DNA of 64,000 bases from Eulemur rufifrons (lineage: Eukaryota > Chordata > Mammalia > Primates > Lemuridae): contig NC_091002.1 in NCBI RefSeq assembly GCF_041146395.1, forward strand, positions 7,682,501 through 7,746,500. The letters are read 5' to 3'. The first letter of the stretch is position 1. The number at the start of each line of letters is the position of its first letter. This document shows positions 11,791 to 23,149 of the stretch, piece after piece. Made by a program: the position numbers and the translations under genes. The notes beneath the pieces are model-generated. The model ran no database searches and was not told the origin of the DNA. It saw only the letters and a list, made by a program, of their open reading frames with translations.

Positions 11791-12466
11791 ATTCACTCAC
11801 CCATCCACCCATCCACCCAACAACCATCTATCTACTCACCCACCCACCAGCCCATCCACCTACTCACTGACCCACCCCCCCATGCAACCCTCCATCCATC
11901 CATCAACCCACCCACCCACAATCCATCCATCCTCCCAATCACCCATCCACCCGTCCACTTATCCATTCACCCATTCACCTACCTATCAATCCATCCACTT
12001 ATTCATCCATCTGTCTAGCCATCCATCCATCCACTCACTTACCCATCCATCCACCCATCCACATCCACCCATCTATCTACCCCATCCATCTACCCATCCA
12101 TCCACCCATCCATCTACCCATCCATCCCTTCACCCACCCATCCATCCACCCATCCACCATCATCCATCCATATGCCCATCCATCTATTCATCCACCCATC
12201 CACATCCACCATTCCATCTACCCCATCCATCTACCCATCAATCTACCTCATCCATCTACCCATCCACCCATCCATCCACCCATCCACCCATCTGTCCACC
12301 CATCCATCATCCATCCACCCATCCATGATCCACCCATCCATCTACCCATCCATTCATCCACCCATTCACCTATCCATCCACCCATCCACCCATCCATCCA
12401 CACATCCATCCATCCACACATCCATTCATCTACCCATCTATCTATCTGTCCATCCATCATCCATTG
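11791..12466. repeat. (ATCC)n-type tetranucleotide array
   Basis: About 675 bases of catc, cacc and atcc tetramers with occasional cact and tatc variants. The open His-Pro-Ser/Ile-Tyr frames across it are repeat artefacts. A second array with the same motif in the same orientation lies at 32326-32725. Confidence 0.97.
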
Positions 12467-13194
12467 CCTAAACATGTGTTTGTGCCTCCCTCAGCCTTGC
12501 CCCCATCAACCCATCAGCCTTTTATCCTAGGAACTCCCTGCCTGGGGCTGTGCCGTCTCTTGGAAGCCTGTGCTCACCTTGCTGGGCATGTTTGTTCTCA
12601 GGTGAGTGGTGAGGAAATGAGCTGCAGCTTTTCAGGTGAAGGCTGAACTGGAATTGGTGCACCCAAGGTCACTGTTGCCAAGGGGACGAGTGCACTGTCT
12701 GTGTGGTGTGTGGTAGCATGTATGTGGTGTGTGTTGTGTGCATATGTTCCTGGCAGAGACCTCCAGGAATGTCCAAAGACAGGGAGGGACACTCGTCCTC
12801 CACCTCACACTGCCCTGTGCCAGCCTGTCTCGCCCCTGCTCTCTGCAGGGCAGGATTTCTCCTCCCTCCAGGGGCGCGGGACCTGACCACCCCTGCCTGG
12901 CCTCCTGCCCCTACCATCAGTGTGGCCCACTGAGGACCGTGGTGGAGGCTCCAGGGTGGGACAGCGGGGCCTCTTTTGATCCTCCAGGCCCTGAGACCTG
13001 GTCTCAGGCAGGGGCCAGGCTCTAGGCTCCAGGAGGGGCTGGGGCTGTGGAGGGGCAGGGGCACTGGGCAAGCCCCCGACAGCCTGCTCGGCCCAGAGGT
13101 GTGGGAGATCTGGGGGGGCGGTAGGGGGGTCTGCTCTGGGGCTGGAACTGTCCCTTGCACCCCAGGGCGGGGCGGCTCTGGTGGAGAAAAACCC
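12467..13194. other. No gene recognised
   Basis: Unique GC-rich sequence with a short GT-rich piece at 12695-12750. Overlapping frames on both strands have no recognisable product. Confidence 0.4.
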
Positions 13195-13335
13195 CGCACA
13201 ATCCCACATACCACACACACACCACACATACACATAGCACACGACACATACACAACACGCAGCGCATACATCATCCATACAGACATACCATGCACACATC
13301 ACACCCCACACTCGCGCGCACACACGCTACACAGC
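13195..13335. repeat. CA-rich cryptic simple repeat
   Basis: About 140 bases of cac/aca steps (cacacacaccacacatac and variants), ending in 'cgcgcgcacacacgc'. It could form Z-DNA. Confidence 0.8.
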
Positions 13336-13959
13336 CCAACACAGCGCGGGGTCCCAGCTGCAGTGATGGGCCCGTGCCTGGGGGGTGGCGCTCACTCTCT
13401 GGTGGCTATGCCTCTGTGTCCCTCCTCCCACCCAGTGACATTGTCCCGAGCCACCAGCTGGCCTCTAGCCAGTGTCCAGATAAACGAGAGGAGAGACGAG
13501 ATGTGGTTGTCTATGAACGTCAGGTTCTGCAGAGGCTCGGTCTCCTCAACTCTTTGGAAGCCCCTCAGGGGTGGGCAGACGGTGGGTTTCCTGCTGGCTG
13601 CGGGGCTGCAGCCCCGGGCAGCACAAGCCTGTGTGGCCTGAGCAGCCATGCACTGAGCGCGCCCCAGCGCTGACGTTGCTCTTGGCACCTCAGGGACCAG
13701 AGGGGTCCGGAGGCTGCTCTCAGGCCTCACAGGCCTCCTTTTCTAGAGCCTCCTGGGGCCAGGAGCCCAGGGGTCATCCAAGGCCGGGTCCTGGGGCTCC
13801 GGCTGCCTGTAGGCCCTGGGGGCAGACTGTGAGCAGAGTCCCTCCCTGCTGCCCCCCAGGAGAGACTGGACTCCGCTCCTGCCTCCCCTCCTCGTCCACA
13901 CTGTGCTCTGGACTTTGTTTTGAGATTAAGCCCAGGACTGTCCCCTCTCTCCTTTGCCA
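13336..13959. other. No gene recognised
   Basis: GC-rich unique sequence. Frames such as 12976-13641 (+) run through the CA tract and have no domain. Nothing else is seen. Confidence 0.4.
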
Positions 13960-14269
13960 CTGGCTGTCCTAGTCCAAGCTGGTTGTCCCCCCACCGCCCT
14001 TCACCCACCTCGCCAGCCTCCCACTGCCCCAGTGCGAGCACCCAGAGTGGCCTTTCTGACTCTCAGACCCACTCACGTCACGTCGCATCCCAACACCCTT
14101 CAAAGGCTCCCGGCTCAGGGTGAGGTCGAGGCTGGTGTCCAGCCCCTGCCATGCCTGTGCCTCTGAGGGGCCTCCATGCCCCTGTCCCTGGGCCTTCTGC
14201 CCGGAACCCCCTTTCCTCTCTTCCCACTCAGCTCACTCCTTCCCACTCAGCCTTCAAGACTCAGCTCCA
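13960..14269 (+). mobile_element. L2-like LINE fragment, left part (split by an Alu)
   Basis: The order of motifs 'cacccttcaaaggctccc', 'tccctgggccttctgcccggaa', 'cactcagccttcaagactcagctc' matches the 3' region of ancient L2-like elements. It is interrupted by an Alu at 14270, and the element resumes at about 14610. Confidence 0.6.
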
Positions 14270-14700
<431 letters not shown>

Positions 14701-15349
14701 GGGTTGTCACTGAGTCTGCTGGTCTCCCTCCTGGTCTCCCTCCTCAGCTGGGGAGGGGCTGGCCCATCTCTGGCCCCAGCCGCAGCCTGGGGGGTCGGTG
14801 AGTGCTGAGCTGAAACCAGAGTGCTTCCTTCTGGAGAATGTAACGGTGAAGCCGGATAATTAAAACACTGGAGAAAAAGCAGCAAGGTACTGACAGTTCT
14901 CGTTTTAAATAAGATTTAATGCATGGCTGTTGGTCTGATTAATTGGGTGAGAGACAGGAGAAAGCAAGTATTTATTCTGAGTGCCACTGAGGGCTGCCGT
15001 TGACACGGACGGCCCAGGTGCGCAGGGAGAAGTCTGCTCTGCGAATCGCTCTGCTCCCCTCTGTCCTGGGCTTGCCCTTGCAGCAGGGGTGGAGATACCT
15101 CTTTCCCCATTTGCATATCAAATCAGCTCAGCAATTGACAGGACCCCTCCCCTTCTTGCACCCCCTTATCCCACTGTCTTTGGGGCAGTCAGGTGAATGC
15201 GTAGATCCTCTCAACGCTCCCTCTGCCAGCGTGTCCGTCCCTACCCCAATGCGCACTGTCTTAATTTCTCGTTGTTCTTTTAAAGTGTGATCTCCTTGCT
15301 AGATTAGGTGGTCTGGGACAAACTTTTCCTTTGGTTTTAGTTTCATGTG
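14701..15349. other. Unique sequence with AT-rich patches, no gene
   Basis: AT-richer segments at 14840-14960 and 15100-15145 interrupt GC-rich DNA. They contain homeodomain-like 'ggataattaaaac' and 'gattaattggg', and a POU octamer 'atttgcat' at 15109-15116. This may be regulatory or may be chance. No coding frame is convincing. Confidence 0.35.
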
Positions 15350-15520
15350 GACAGAACTCGGCCACGCACTGGCTGTGCAACCTCTGTTCATCTCATGTTA
15401 CCTTCTGTAACATGTAGAAAAACGTTCCTCTCAGCGAATCCTCGTGAGCACTAAATGAGAGACTACGGCTGTCGTGCTTGGCACACGGGAAGCACTTCAT
15501 ACAATGTCAGTTATTATTTC
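15350..15520 (+). mobile_element. MIR SINE, 3' two-thirds
   Basis: The MIR pattern is evident: 'cactggctgtgcaacctctg', 'ttcctctcagcg', 'gtgagcactaaatgag', 'gtgcttggcacacgggaagcac', and a terminal 'gtcagttattatt'. It is followed immediately by another MIR. Confidence 0.75.
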
Positions 15521-15522
15521 AT

Positions 15523-15720
15523 GGTTTAGTGGTTCAAAGCACAGACCGTGGAGCTAAGTTACCTTGGCTTCACCCAAGGCTTGGCTCTGCCACTTTGGGA
15601 TGCATGACTTCGGGAGGATTGCTTCCTGTGGCTTTAACGTCTTTAAAATGGGGACGATTGTATACACCTCTTGAGGGAGTGGTGTGGGTTACATGAGTGT
15701 ACGCAGCACATCCCTGATCC
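15523..15720 (+). mobile_element. MIR SINE, near complete
   Basis: Begins 'gtttagtggttcaaagcacagac', a good MIR 5' end. It continues with 'ttggctctgccactttggg' and 'ctttaaaatggggacgatt', ending near 'tgtacgcagcac'. It abuts the preceding MIR head to tail. Confidence 0.8.
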
Positions 15721-16479
15721 GTGCTCACTCGGGGGACCTAGAACATGACAACCTCCACGCAGCAGCCCGTGGTCCCCAGGACCAGGCACCTGTCTTGAGG
15801 CGCCTGCGACTCGGCCGAGGTGCGGCTGCTGCCGGGGCCTCTGCTGGGTGGTGCCGAGTCCTGTGCGAGTGGCGCCCCGGCGCCTGCCACGTGGTGCTCG
15901 CTCTGCAGACCTGGCCTTGTGGTCGGCCGTAGCTCCCTGGTCTCTCCGAGCCTGATGTGATTTATAGATGCCGTGTCCCTTGTGGCTGATTGACAGCACG
16001 GTAAGTCTCTTGAAATATTGTTTGTCTGTTTCATGAAGCAAATCTGTTTGAGAAGAAGGATTTTCCTCTAAGCCCTTGATCCTTTGCTCTTCTGCTTGGG
16101 CTGCTGCTGTTTTTACAAGCTCAGTGCTGATTTCTTTCCGAACTTCCTCCCTCCTGTGGAGGGAACGTCTCCTGCACAGGTGGCTTGATCTGTTCTGCCA
16201 CAGTGGGGGTGGCCGGGCCCGCCCGGAATGACGGAGCTGGGGACCACAGTATGCTTCGTGCCAGTCATTGCCCACAACTGGCTGGTCTTTCTTTGGGAAG
16301 TACAGCCCGTAGCACCCCCAGGACGGTACAAAGGGATGGACCCAGAGCAAAGCTGGGCAATCTTTCAGAGTGGAACCCCCCAGGAGATGTCACCTCTAGT
16401 CCTGCATAAACTGTTTCTGGGGCTCTCAGATTTCTTTGGAAACCAGAAACTAAAGGCAAAGTCGGTGGGATGATTCTTC
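15721..16479. other. Unclassified segment with a long antisense open frame
   Basis: On the minus strand a 235-residue frame (16350 to 15643) is open. Its part at about 16180-16000 reads as a plausible charged helix (EEVRKEISTELVKTAAAQ, continuing AEEQRIKGLEENPSSQ), unlike the Pro/Arg-rich chance frames elsewhere. The N-terminal side looks frame-shifted relative to neighbouring frames. There is no poly(A) relic and no clear splice context. It may be an old processed copy of a gene I cannot identify, or chance. It directly precedes an L1 fragment. Confidence 0.25.
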
Positions 16480-17105
16480 CAGCATTTTCCCCAGCGACCT
16501 CAGCGACAGCTACGGACGCTCCACCCGGCATCCGTGGAGTTCTCCGCACACACGGAACGTTTTCCAAGCAGACCGTATTTATTCTGAGTCATGAAAGAAG
16601 ACTTAGTCATTTAAAACGACTCAAATCATTTCAAGTATGTTCTCTAATCACAACAGAATTAAATCAGAACTCGGTAGCAGCTGCAAAAGTGTACCTGGAA
16701 AATCCCCCAATAACTGGAAAACAGCTAAGGCGCTCCCGCATCACCCTCAAGTCAAGAAGACGTGAAAAGGAAACGAGACTGTGCTGCGACCCAGACGACA
16801 CGCCAGGCCTCGGGCTGCAACCTCAGCAGTGCGCAGGGAGCTCCACGGTGCTGAGATGTGTGTCAGGAGAGAAGGCAGGTCTCGAATCAAGGAACTCAGC
16901 TTGCACCTTGTGAATGAGAAGAAGGGAGAGCGAATTAAACCCATTATAACGGGAAGAAACGAAGTGGTAACAGGAAGAGCAGACGTCAGTGAAGTAGAAA
17001 ACAGGAAAACAATGGAGAAAATTAATGAAACCAAAAGGCGGCTCTTTGGAGGATCAATAAACTTGATAAACCTCCGGCTACCGTGATCAGGAAAAACAGA
17101 GGAGA
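16480..17105 (+). mobile_element. LINE-1 fragment, ORF2 endonuclease-to-linker region
   Basis: The DNA follows L1 ORF2: 'cacacacggaacgttttcc', 'tatgttctctaatcacaac', 'tggaaaatcccccaataac', 'aaaacaatggagaaaatt'. Three frames give recognisable ORF2 pieces, such as ENRKTMEKINETK and IKELSLHLVNEKK, so the copy is frame-shifted. Several internal deletions have removed about half of the expected length between the landmarks. The reverse transcriptase domain and the 3' end are absent. It is a dead, 5'- and 3'-truncated remnant. The left boundary is uncertain. Confidence 0.8.
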
Positions 17106-18369
17106 CTCAAAGAGCCCACACGGGGACGGGTGAGGTGGCAGCAGCACAGATACCGGAATGCCGGAAGGACAGTGTGCCCGGTCTCCTCAGGCCGGGAAAT
17201 CGGACGGGTGGGCTGAAACGGACACAGCCCCTGAAAGACACAAACTCCCGAGCTCACCCTCGACGTCAGATGAGAATGGGTGGGTGCTCTCGGGGCGTCC
17301 TAAGGGGCAACACAGCTTTGCCTAGTTCAGGGGTAAAGGCTTCGGTGGCACATGGGGCTTACCGTGGGGACCGTGAATGTGCGCCGAGGTCCTGCACAGT
17401 GTCTGGCGGGCCGTGGGAGCCCAGTGAGGTGCCAGAGCAGACGCTGGCGTGGTTGGAGATGAAAGGCCGGGGGAGGGCTGGGGAAGGCAGAGCCGGGTGC
17501 GTGGCTCCTTCCACACAGCCCAGGTGCCCAGGCATGACGTTGGAAAATAGCGGGAGAGAAGCGATTTGGGGGGACGCCTGGGGGCTGGTGACTGATGGCC
17601 TGTGGGGGACGGCGGGGGGTGGGGGGCAGCAAGATGTGGCTCAGCATTCTGGCCAGGAGGAGGAGGAGGCTGGGCCAGGCAGAGCGGGACTCGGGGTCTG
17701 GGGAGGGAAGGCAGAGCTCAGGGGTATCAGGAGGGCGGAGAGGGGAGCCTCCAAGGGGGCGGGGGAGCTGCCCAGCAGACCCAGATCTAGGGAACAGGGG
17801 ACAGGACAGAGAGGGTGCATGGGGAGGGGACGAGGACAGGGCCTGTGGCAGCTGCAGTGACAGTGGGAGTGCAAGGAGCAGAGGAAGGGCCGTGGGAACG
17901 GCAGAGAGAGGTGCGCAGGGGGTGGCCTGGGCTGGACGTGACTCAGACGCCGTTCCTCGGCCACCCGCTTGCGGCTTCTCTGGGGTCAAAGTGGCCAGGA
18001 GGCCGCCCAGGCCAGAACCCTAGTGGTGCTGATGGGCTGTGGCCACATTAAAAATATTCTCTTTTTGTCAAAGAAAAACTTGCACGTAGCTGAAGAGGAG
18101 GAGCCCACTCAAAGGTCCACTTCTCTCCAGCCCTTGCCGGGCGCACCCCACCCTGGCACGGCCACTTCCACGTCTCTCCACCTCTACGACGAATCCCTAC
18201 GTCACGAGCTTCTCTGTTATCTTTTGAGCATGGAATTTAGACGTCGTCTTTGACATCCTTCTGTGGGGTCTGAGGACTTAGCTTTCTTAAACACGCTTCT
18301 CATCCCCACCCATAAGATGTGCGCATCAGGACTTGAGGTTCCACCGAGGCCACTGTCACTTCTCCCGGC
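17106..18369. other. GC-rich, purine-biased unique DNA, no gene
   Basis: The + strand between 17450 and 17900 is strongly G- and A-rich. This explains the Gly/Arg frames on + and the Pro/Ser/Leu frames on -. An AT-rich patch at 18048-18080 separates two GC-rich blocks. Nothing recognisable is seen. Confidence 0.4.
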
Positions 18370-18600
18370 TGTGGCCAGGACGAGGGCTCTGCAGTCACCT
18401 GTCTGGGCCTGAATCCTGCGCCTGCCTCTGGCAGCTGTGTGGCCTGGGACAAGTTACTCGGCCTCTCTGTCCTGTTTCTCCATCTGTAAAATGTGTGAAG
18501 TGATCGTTGTACTTGCCATGGTTCGGCTGTAGTGGGGAACAGGCGTGTCAATCTGGGGGCACTCAGACTGGCCTGGCACGGAGAAGAGCTCAGCAAACGC
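18370..18600 (+). mobile_element. MIR SINE
   Basis: Clear core: 'ctggcagctgtgtggcctgggacaag', 'ttactcggcctctctgtcc', 'ctccatctgtaaaatgtg', then 'ggcctggcacggag' and 'ctcagcaaacg'. Confidence 0.85.
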
Positions 18601-18714
18601 AGCTGCGAAAGTTCCTTTCTTACGGGTTCTGATTGCCCACTTCTCACTTGCTTATTTTCTGTGTGGTTAGATTCTCCAGTAACACCGAACCAGGTGTGTG
18701 TGTGCACACGTGTG

Positions 18715-19130
18715 TATGCATTAGGCAACAACCCCCCGAACCGTACCAATCTGCTTATGGTTTTTGACTCCCCAGAAACTTAACTGGTAACATCCTGCTG
18801 TTGACCAGAACCTTACCGGTGACATAAACAGTCAATTAACACACACTTTGTACGTGTTATATGCTCTGTTCTTGCAACAAAGGGAGCTGGAGGAAAGAAC
18901 ATGGTATTCGGAAACTCACAAGGAAGACAAAATTTATGTACTACTCACGAAGCAGAAGTGGATCATCACAAAGGTCTTCGTCCTCGTGGTCTCCACGTTG
19001 GGTAGGCTGAGGAGGAGGAGTGGGCAGAGGCGGGGGTGGTCTTGCCGTCTCAGGGGCAGCAGAGGCAGACGAAAATTCACACATAAGTAGCCTGCATAGT
19101 CCAAACTTGTGTTGTTCAAGGGCCAACTGC
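18715..19130 (-). mobile_element. Tigger/MER2-type DNA transposon relic, antisense
   Basis: The right edge carries the terminal inverted repeat 'gttgttcaagggccaactg'. On the minus strand the frame from 19162 to 18941 reads into ETARPPPPLPTPPPQPTQRG and then DHEDEDLCDDPLLLRE, the C-terminal tail typical of pogo/Tigger2-MER2 elements. The left part matches the non-coding half ('tttttgactccccagaaac', 'acataaacagtcaattaac'). The catalytic core is absent, as in internally deleted non-autonomous MER2 copies. Confidence 0.85.
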
Positions 19131-19159
19131 AAATCTGCGTATGTATCTTTATATATCCA

Positions 19160-19300
19160 CATATATTAAGAGATTTATTTCAAGGAATTGGCTCATGCTC
19201 TTATGGGGGCTAAAATAGTGCAATTTGCGGGGCAGGACGGCGGGCGGGCAACTCGAGCGGGAGTGGGCACTGCAGTTGGAGGAAGCGTTTCTTCTTCCGT
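19160..19300 (+). mobile_element. Interspersed repeat fragment, family not named
   Basis: The 'gagatttatttcaaggaatt' and 'ggctcatgctcttatggggg' run, followed by 'gcggggcaggacggcgg', matches a common mammalian repeat that I recognise by sequence but cannot confidently name (LTR-like). Confidence 0.5.
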
Positions 19301-21586
19301 CTTTGCTTCTGACTGCCACCGTCACGCTCCTGTCCTTTGCAGCGACTGCTTGGTGTCCTGTCTGGTTTGTGAAGACGGCTGAAGAGCCTACATACAGGGC
19401 CCCTTCCTGGGTGGTGGAGTCAGAGCATCTTTCAAATGGAAACACGTGGCCGCAGGCTTTGGGAAATGCCCTTGTAAATCTTGCTTGCACACCTTCCATT
19501 TCTCCTTCTATTTTCCCCAACTCTCTGGAACTTTCTACAATGCCTTTTGCTGGCTGCCAGGGCTCACAGGTGGCACTTGGGTCTTCTTGTCTTTGTCTCT
19601 GAGCTGCATCTCTGCTATCTTTTTGTTCTGTCTTCTGGGACATCTGCTTAATGTTATCTTCCAATCTTTTTCTTTCTTGAGTTGTTAAAAATTTGAAAAT
19701 GTCCCAAAAATCAGTAATGAGCATGATACGGTGGGCGGGCCCTGGGCGCAGCCTGGCTCTGACCCAGGTTAATATCCAAGGATCATCCTTGTTCTGGTTT
19801 ATTCTTTCCAGACGTCTTAAGCCCTTTCAGGCTGTGGCACCGGGTGTCGCAGGGAGCGCTGTTACTTTCCAGGCAGCCTTCGCCAAGGCGCCGTGGCGTC
19901 TCCCTCCTTCATTCCTTTGCTGTTTTCTTCCGTGCCTGTCCTGTGTGTTGGGGGAGTTTTCCAGTATAGGTTTCTGGGTGTTACTTACGAAGTGGGCTGG
20001 ACCCTCCTGGGCCTTCCAGGCTACCAGGAGGACACGGTGGGAGGGCCAGAGGAGCAGGCATGTTAACATGGTCGGCCTGGGACCTGTACAAGCCCCGGAA
20101 GTCTCCCTGGTGACACCTTGTCCCTGCCTGGCCTTTAAGCTCCAAAAAACCCCCAGCTTCCCGACTTACTGTTGGGCAGCTGGCACCAGCCTTGAGGTGC
20201 TCTTATGCACACAGAGAAGCACGTCCTTGCGTCCGTGTGGCCCCCAAGACGGGGGTGCAGGCACAGCCCCTCACACGGCCTGACTCACTCTCGTCCTCAG
20301 AAATCATTGCTGCTGTCAAATGATTCACCCATCAAATGCACAACATCTGTCATTTTTCTCACCAGTTTCTATTTTTAAAACTCTGTCCTTTCTGTAGTAA
20401 TTTTGAGCCTCTCTTTAATAGAAATTTCAACTGTCTTGTGAATTTTATATTTTTTGAAAATGATGGGGTTAAAAATGTTGCTTAAACTCAAAATGAAATG
20501 CAGATAGACTGTACAAAGCTAAAGTCAGGTTCGGGGGCATAGTGGCCTCCATGTGGCCTTCCTGCTGCCAGGGCCATGCACGGGGGCGCTGGGGCCACAC
20601 ACTCTGGACAAGGCTTCGTTCCGTCCAGAAAGCCTGAGGGTGGAGATGCCGGGGTTGGCTGGCGGAGCATCTTTATTTCTCGGAAGAGACCCAATTCTTA
20701 CAGACACACGCTGCCCTGATTCCTTCTCTGGTGACACAAGGAGCATCGCACTGGAACACAGGCTGCATGCGTGGAGGAGCAGTCCCCACCCTCTGAGCGC
20801 AGTCCTGGGCCATGGGTGGCTGCAGCGGCGGATGATCTCGGGCACCGCCCTGGCAGGGTCTGGTGCCCTCGCCCACACGCACTCGTCCTGTGGCCTCGGG
20901 CTGGGCGCGGGAGGAGCTGGGCACCGACTCTTGTGTATTTTGCAGCCCAGGAACTTGCGAGCCCCGGGCACCCTGCCGACTTGGGAAGTGGGCATGGGGG
21001 CCTTCGAGGGCGGGAGGGCTCGCCGGCCTCTCTGGGAAGCCATGACGCTGCGTGTCCAATGCTGGGTCGTGTTGTGCCAAGACCCTTGAGCTGGGGAGCC
21101 CCGTTGTGTCTGGGCACCAGCCTATTTATTTATTTCACAGTCTTATGCAGTCCTTTGGCAGCGACATCATTGCCGTGCCCTGTCAGTTGCTCTCTGGGCA
21201 AGGGGGTGAGGGCAACAGGATGGGGCAGGGCAGGGAGCTGTGCAAGGAGGGGCCCCAGCTGGAGCTGGGCCGTGGCCTGGTCCCTCAGGGGCTCTGGAGT
21301 GGGACTAGGGTCCCCCGGCTGGCCCAGCCTGAGGGCCTGCCTTTGTGCTTCCTCCGGGGCAGGGCGAGGGCGAGGTGTGCTCTTGGGAGGACGGCCTCCC
21401 GGTGGCGGGCGGTTCTCTGGAGAACCGAGCGGCTGTGAGCCGTCGGGCCACACTCCTAGGCTCTGGTCACTGTGTGGCGGCTGACACAGGGGACAGCGTG
21501 GGGCACCCTGGGGTCTGCACCATAATCTATACACAGTTCTGAATTCAAATTAAAAATACATTTTCCATGATAAAAAGCATATACAC
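19301..21586. other. Unique sequence, no gene recognised
   Basis: Moderately GC-rich, with AT-rich stretches at 19630-19720 and 20310-20520. A 191-residue antisense frame (19724-19149) has a charged stretch (QERKRLEDNIKQMSQKTEQK), but it runs into the neighbouring repeats and shows no domain I recognise. Frames at 20525-21542 are GC-driven. Confidence 0.35.
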
Positions 21587-21883
21587 TGCTATGGGCAGAA
21601 TGCTTATTTCCCCCTCAATTCACACGCTGAAATCTTCAGTCCTCACCCCAGAGGTGAGGAGTACTAGGAGGTGGGGCCTTTGGGAGGTGACTGGGTTGGG
21701 GATGGGATGAGTGTCCTAAATGAGGCCAGAGAAAGAGGGAAGAAGCTGTTCCCCCACCCCTGACACCGAATCTGCCAGCGCCTTGACCTTGAACTTCCAG
21801 CCTCCAGAGCTGTGAGAAATGATTTCCGTTATGAGTCGCCCAGGTATGGTATTGTGTTATAGAATCCTGCACAGACTGGGACA
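21587..21883 (+). mobile_element. MaLR LTR (MST/MLT-like), nearly complete
   Basis: Begins 'tgctatgggcagaatg' and carries 'gtgaggagtactaggaggtg', 'gggcctttgggaggtga', 'tgacaccgaatctgccagcg', 'ccagcctccagagctgtgag'. It ends 'cagactgggaca', the usual ERVL-MaLR LTR architecture with TG...CA termini. The five flanking bases are tacac on the left and tgcac on the right, a 4/5 match to the expected 5-bp duplication. No internal region is attached, so this is a solo LTR. Confidence 0.8.
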
Positions 21884-22264
21884 TGCACTGCAGAAATCAG
21901 GACTATCCAGAGAATCGTGAGTAAGTGGGGCACACTGTTTCCACCTGGGAATAACCACAGTGGTTTGGGCAGATTTTAGCCTTTTATTCTCTGCATGTAT
22001 TTTATACCCAACTATATGCTGGTGAGATCATTCAGCATATGGTGATGTTAAGGCATAATTGAGAACAGAATGAGGAGATGACAAGAAGAGAGCTTGACAA
22101 ATGGTGGTGACAGATCCTATCTGTCCCGGGGAGGCTGACTCGTCTTTTGATGCAAAAACAACTCCATGATTCATCTCATTAGCTATAAGTTATAACTATA
22201 AACATGCAGAAAGTCATTACTCAAGTACCTTGGCAATAAAAATGGCCATTCTGTGGCTGCCTGT
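21884..22264. other. AT-rich unique island, candidate conserved non-coding DNA
   Basis: This stretch is neither a recognisable repeat nor GC-rich like its surroundings. It contains homeodomain-like and MEF2/CDX-like AT motifs ('cattagctataagttataac', 'ggcaataaaaatgg'). No credible open frame is present. A regulatory role is only a hypothesis. Confidence 0.25.
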
Positions 22265-22273
22265 AACTCTTTT

Positions 22274-22556
22274 GTTGTTCCTGGGACAAGATCCCACTCT
22301 GTCGCCCAGCCTGTAGTGCAGTGGTGTCATCGCAGCTCACTGTAGCATCAGACTCCTGGGCTCAGTGATCCTCCTGCCTCAGCCTCCCGAGTAGCTGGGA
22401 CTACAGGTGCCACCACACCAGGCTAATTTTTTAAATTTTTTTGTAGAGATGGGGTCTCGCTATTGCCCAGGCTGTTCTTGAACTCCTGGCCTCAAGTGAT
22501 CCTCCCACCCCAGCCTCCCAGAGTGCTGAGATTACTGGTGTGAGCTACTGTGCCCA
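22274..22556 (-). mobile_element. Old AluJ-type SINE, antisense
   Basis: A diverged Alu in reverse orientation. It has 'cgcagctcactgtagc', a feature of old AluJ, and lacks the strepsirrhine 'ctatatatttttag' linker, so it is older than the other Alus here. The 9-bp duplication aactctttt is seen at 22265-22273 and 22560-22568. Confidence 0.9.
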
Positions 22557-22568
22557 GACAACTCTTTT

Positions 22569-22929
22569 TATTTTATTTATTTATTTTTTTTGGGGGGGGG
22601 AGGGAAGAATGTTTTGTTCAGTAATTGCTCCTGAAGTGGTGGCCCCGCCTGCCAGTGGTGTAGTGATGGGAAGAGTTTGGTAGCAGGTACAGTCACGAAC
22701 TCCAAGGCCAAGTATCAGGTTGAACCATTTGGAATTTTAATCTACAAAGAGAACAATTTCATATAGTCTCACCAGCCGGTCAAAAGCACATTTTGTAGCA
22801 CTGAGAAAGGCGCCAAGTCAGAGAAGGGCAGGGAGGGAAGCCTGAGGCAGGTGACAACTTTATTTCTTTACTTAAAAAGCAGAGGTGCAAGTTGTTTTCC
22901 TGACGTCTGCCTCTCAAGTCTGAGAAGGA
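22569..22929. other. AT-rich to mixed unique sequence
   Basis: Starts with a T-rich run and a run of about nine G (22591-22605). The rest is unique, with no open frame or repeat I can name. Confidence 0.4.
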
Positions 22930-23030
22930 ACATGGACTCTGGCTTGGGATCCGGCTACACGACTGGGGGAAATCAAGTCCCTGCTCTGTGCCTCAGTTTC
23001 CCCACCTGTACAGTGGGGAGTGGCAGAGCC
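22930..23030 (+). mobile_element. MIR SINE fragment
   Basis: 'atggactctggcttgggatcc' followed by 'gctctgtgcctcagtttccc' and 'cacctgtacagtgggg' is the MIR body, missing its 3' end. Confidence 0.7.
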
Positions 23031-23149
23031 TGGGCAGGGTGGGTAGGTCCTGGGGTCTCCCAGGACAACACTGTGCTCTGGCAGCTGGGAGGCTGGCCAC
23101 GCCTGCCTCAGAGTTAATTATGTGCCCGTTTCTGACGCTCGTGCTGGTC

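Noticed and set aside
11564..12328. 254-residue His/Pro/Ser/Thr frame
   Set aside because: A direct translation of the ATCC array.
15999..16005. Exon end suggested by a perfect GTAAGT donor
   Set aside because: Such hexamers occur by chance many times in 64 kb, and no acceptor or open frame pairs with it.
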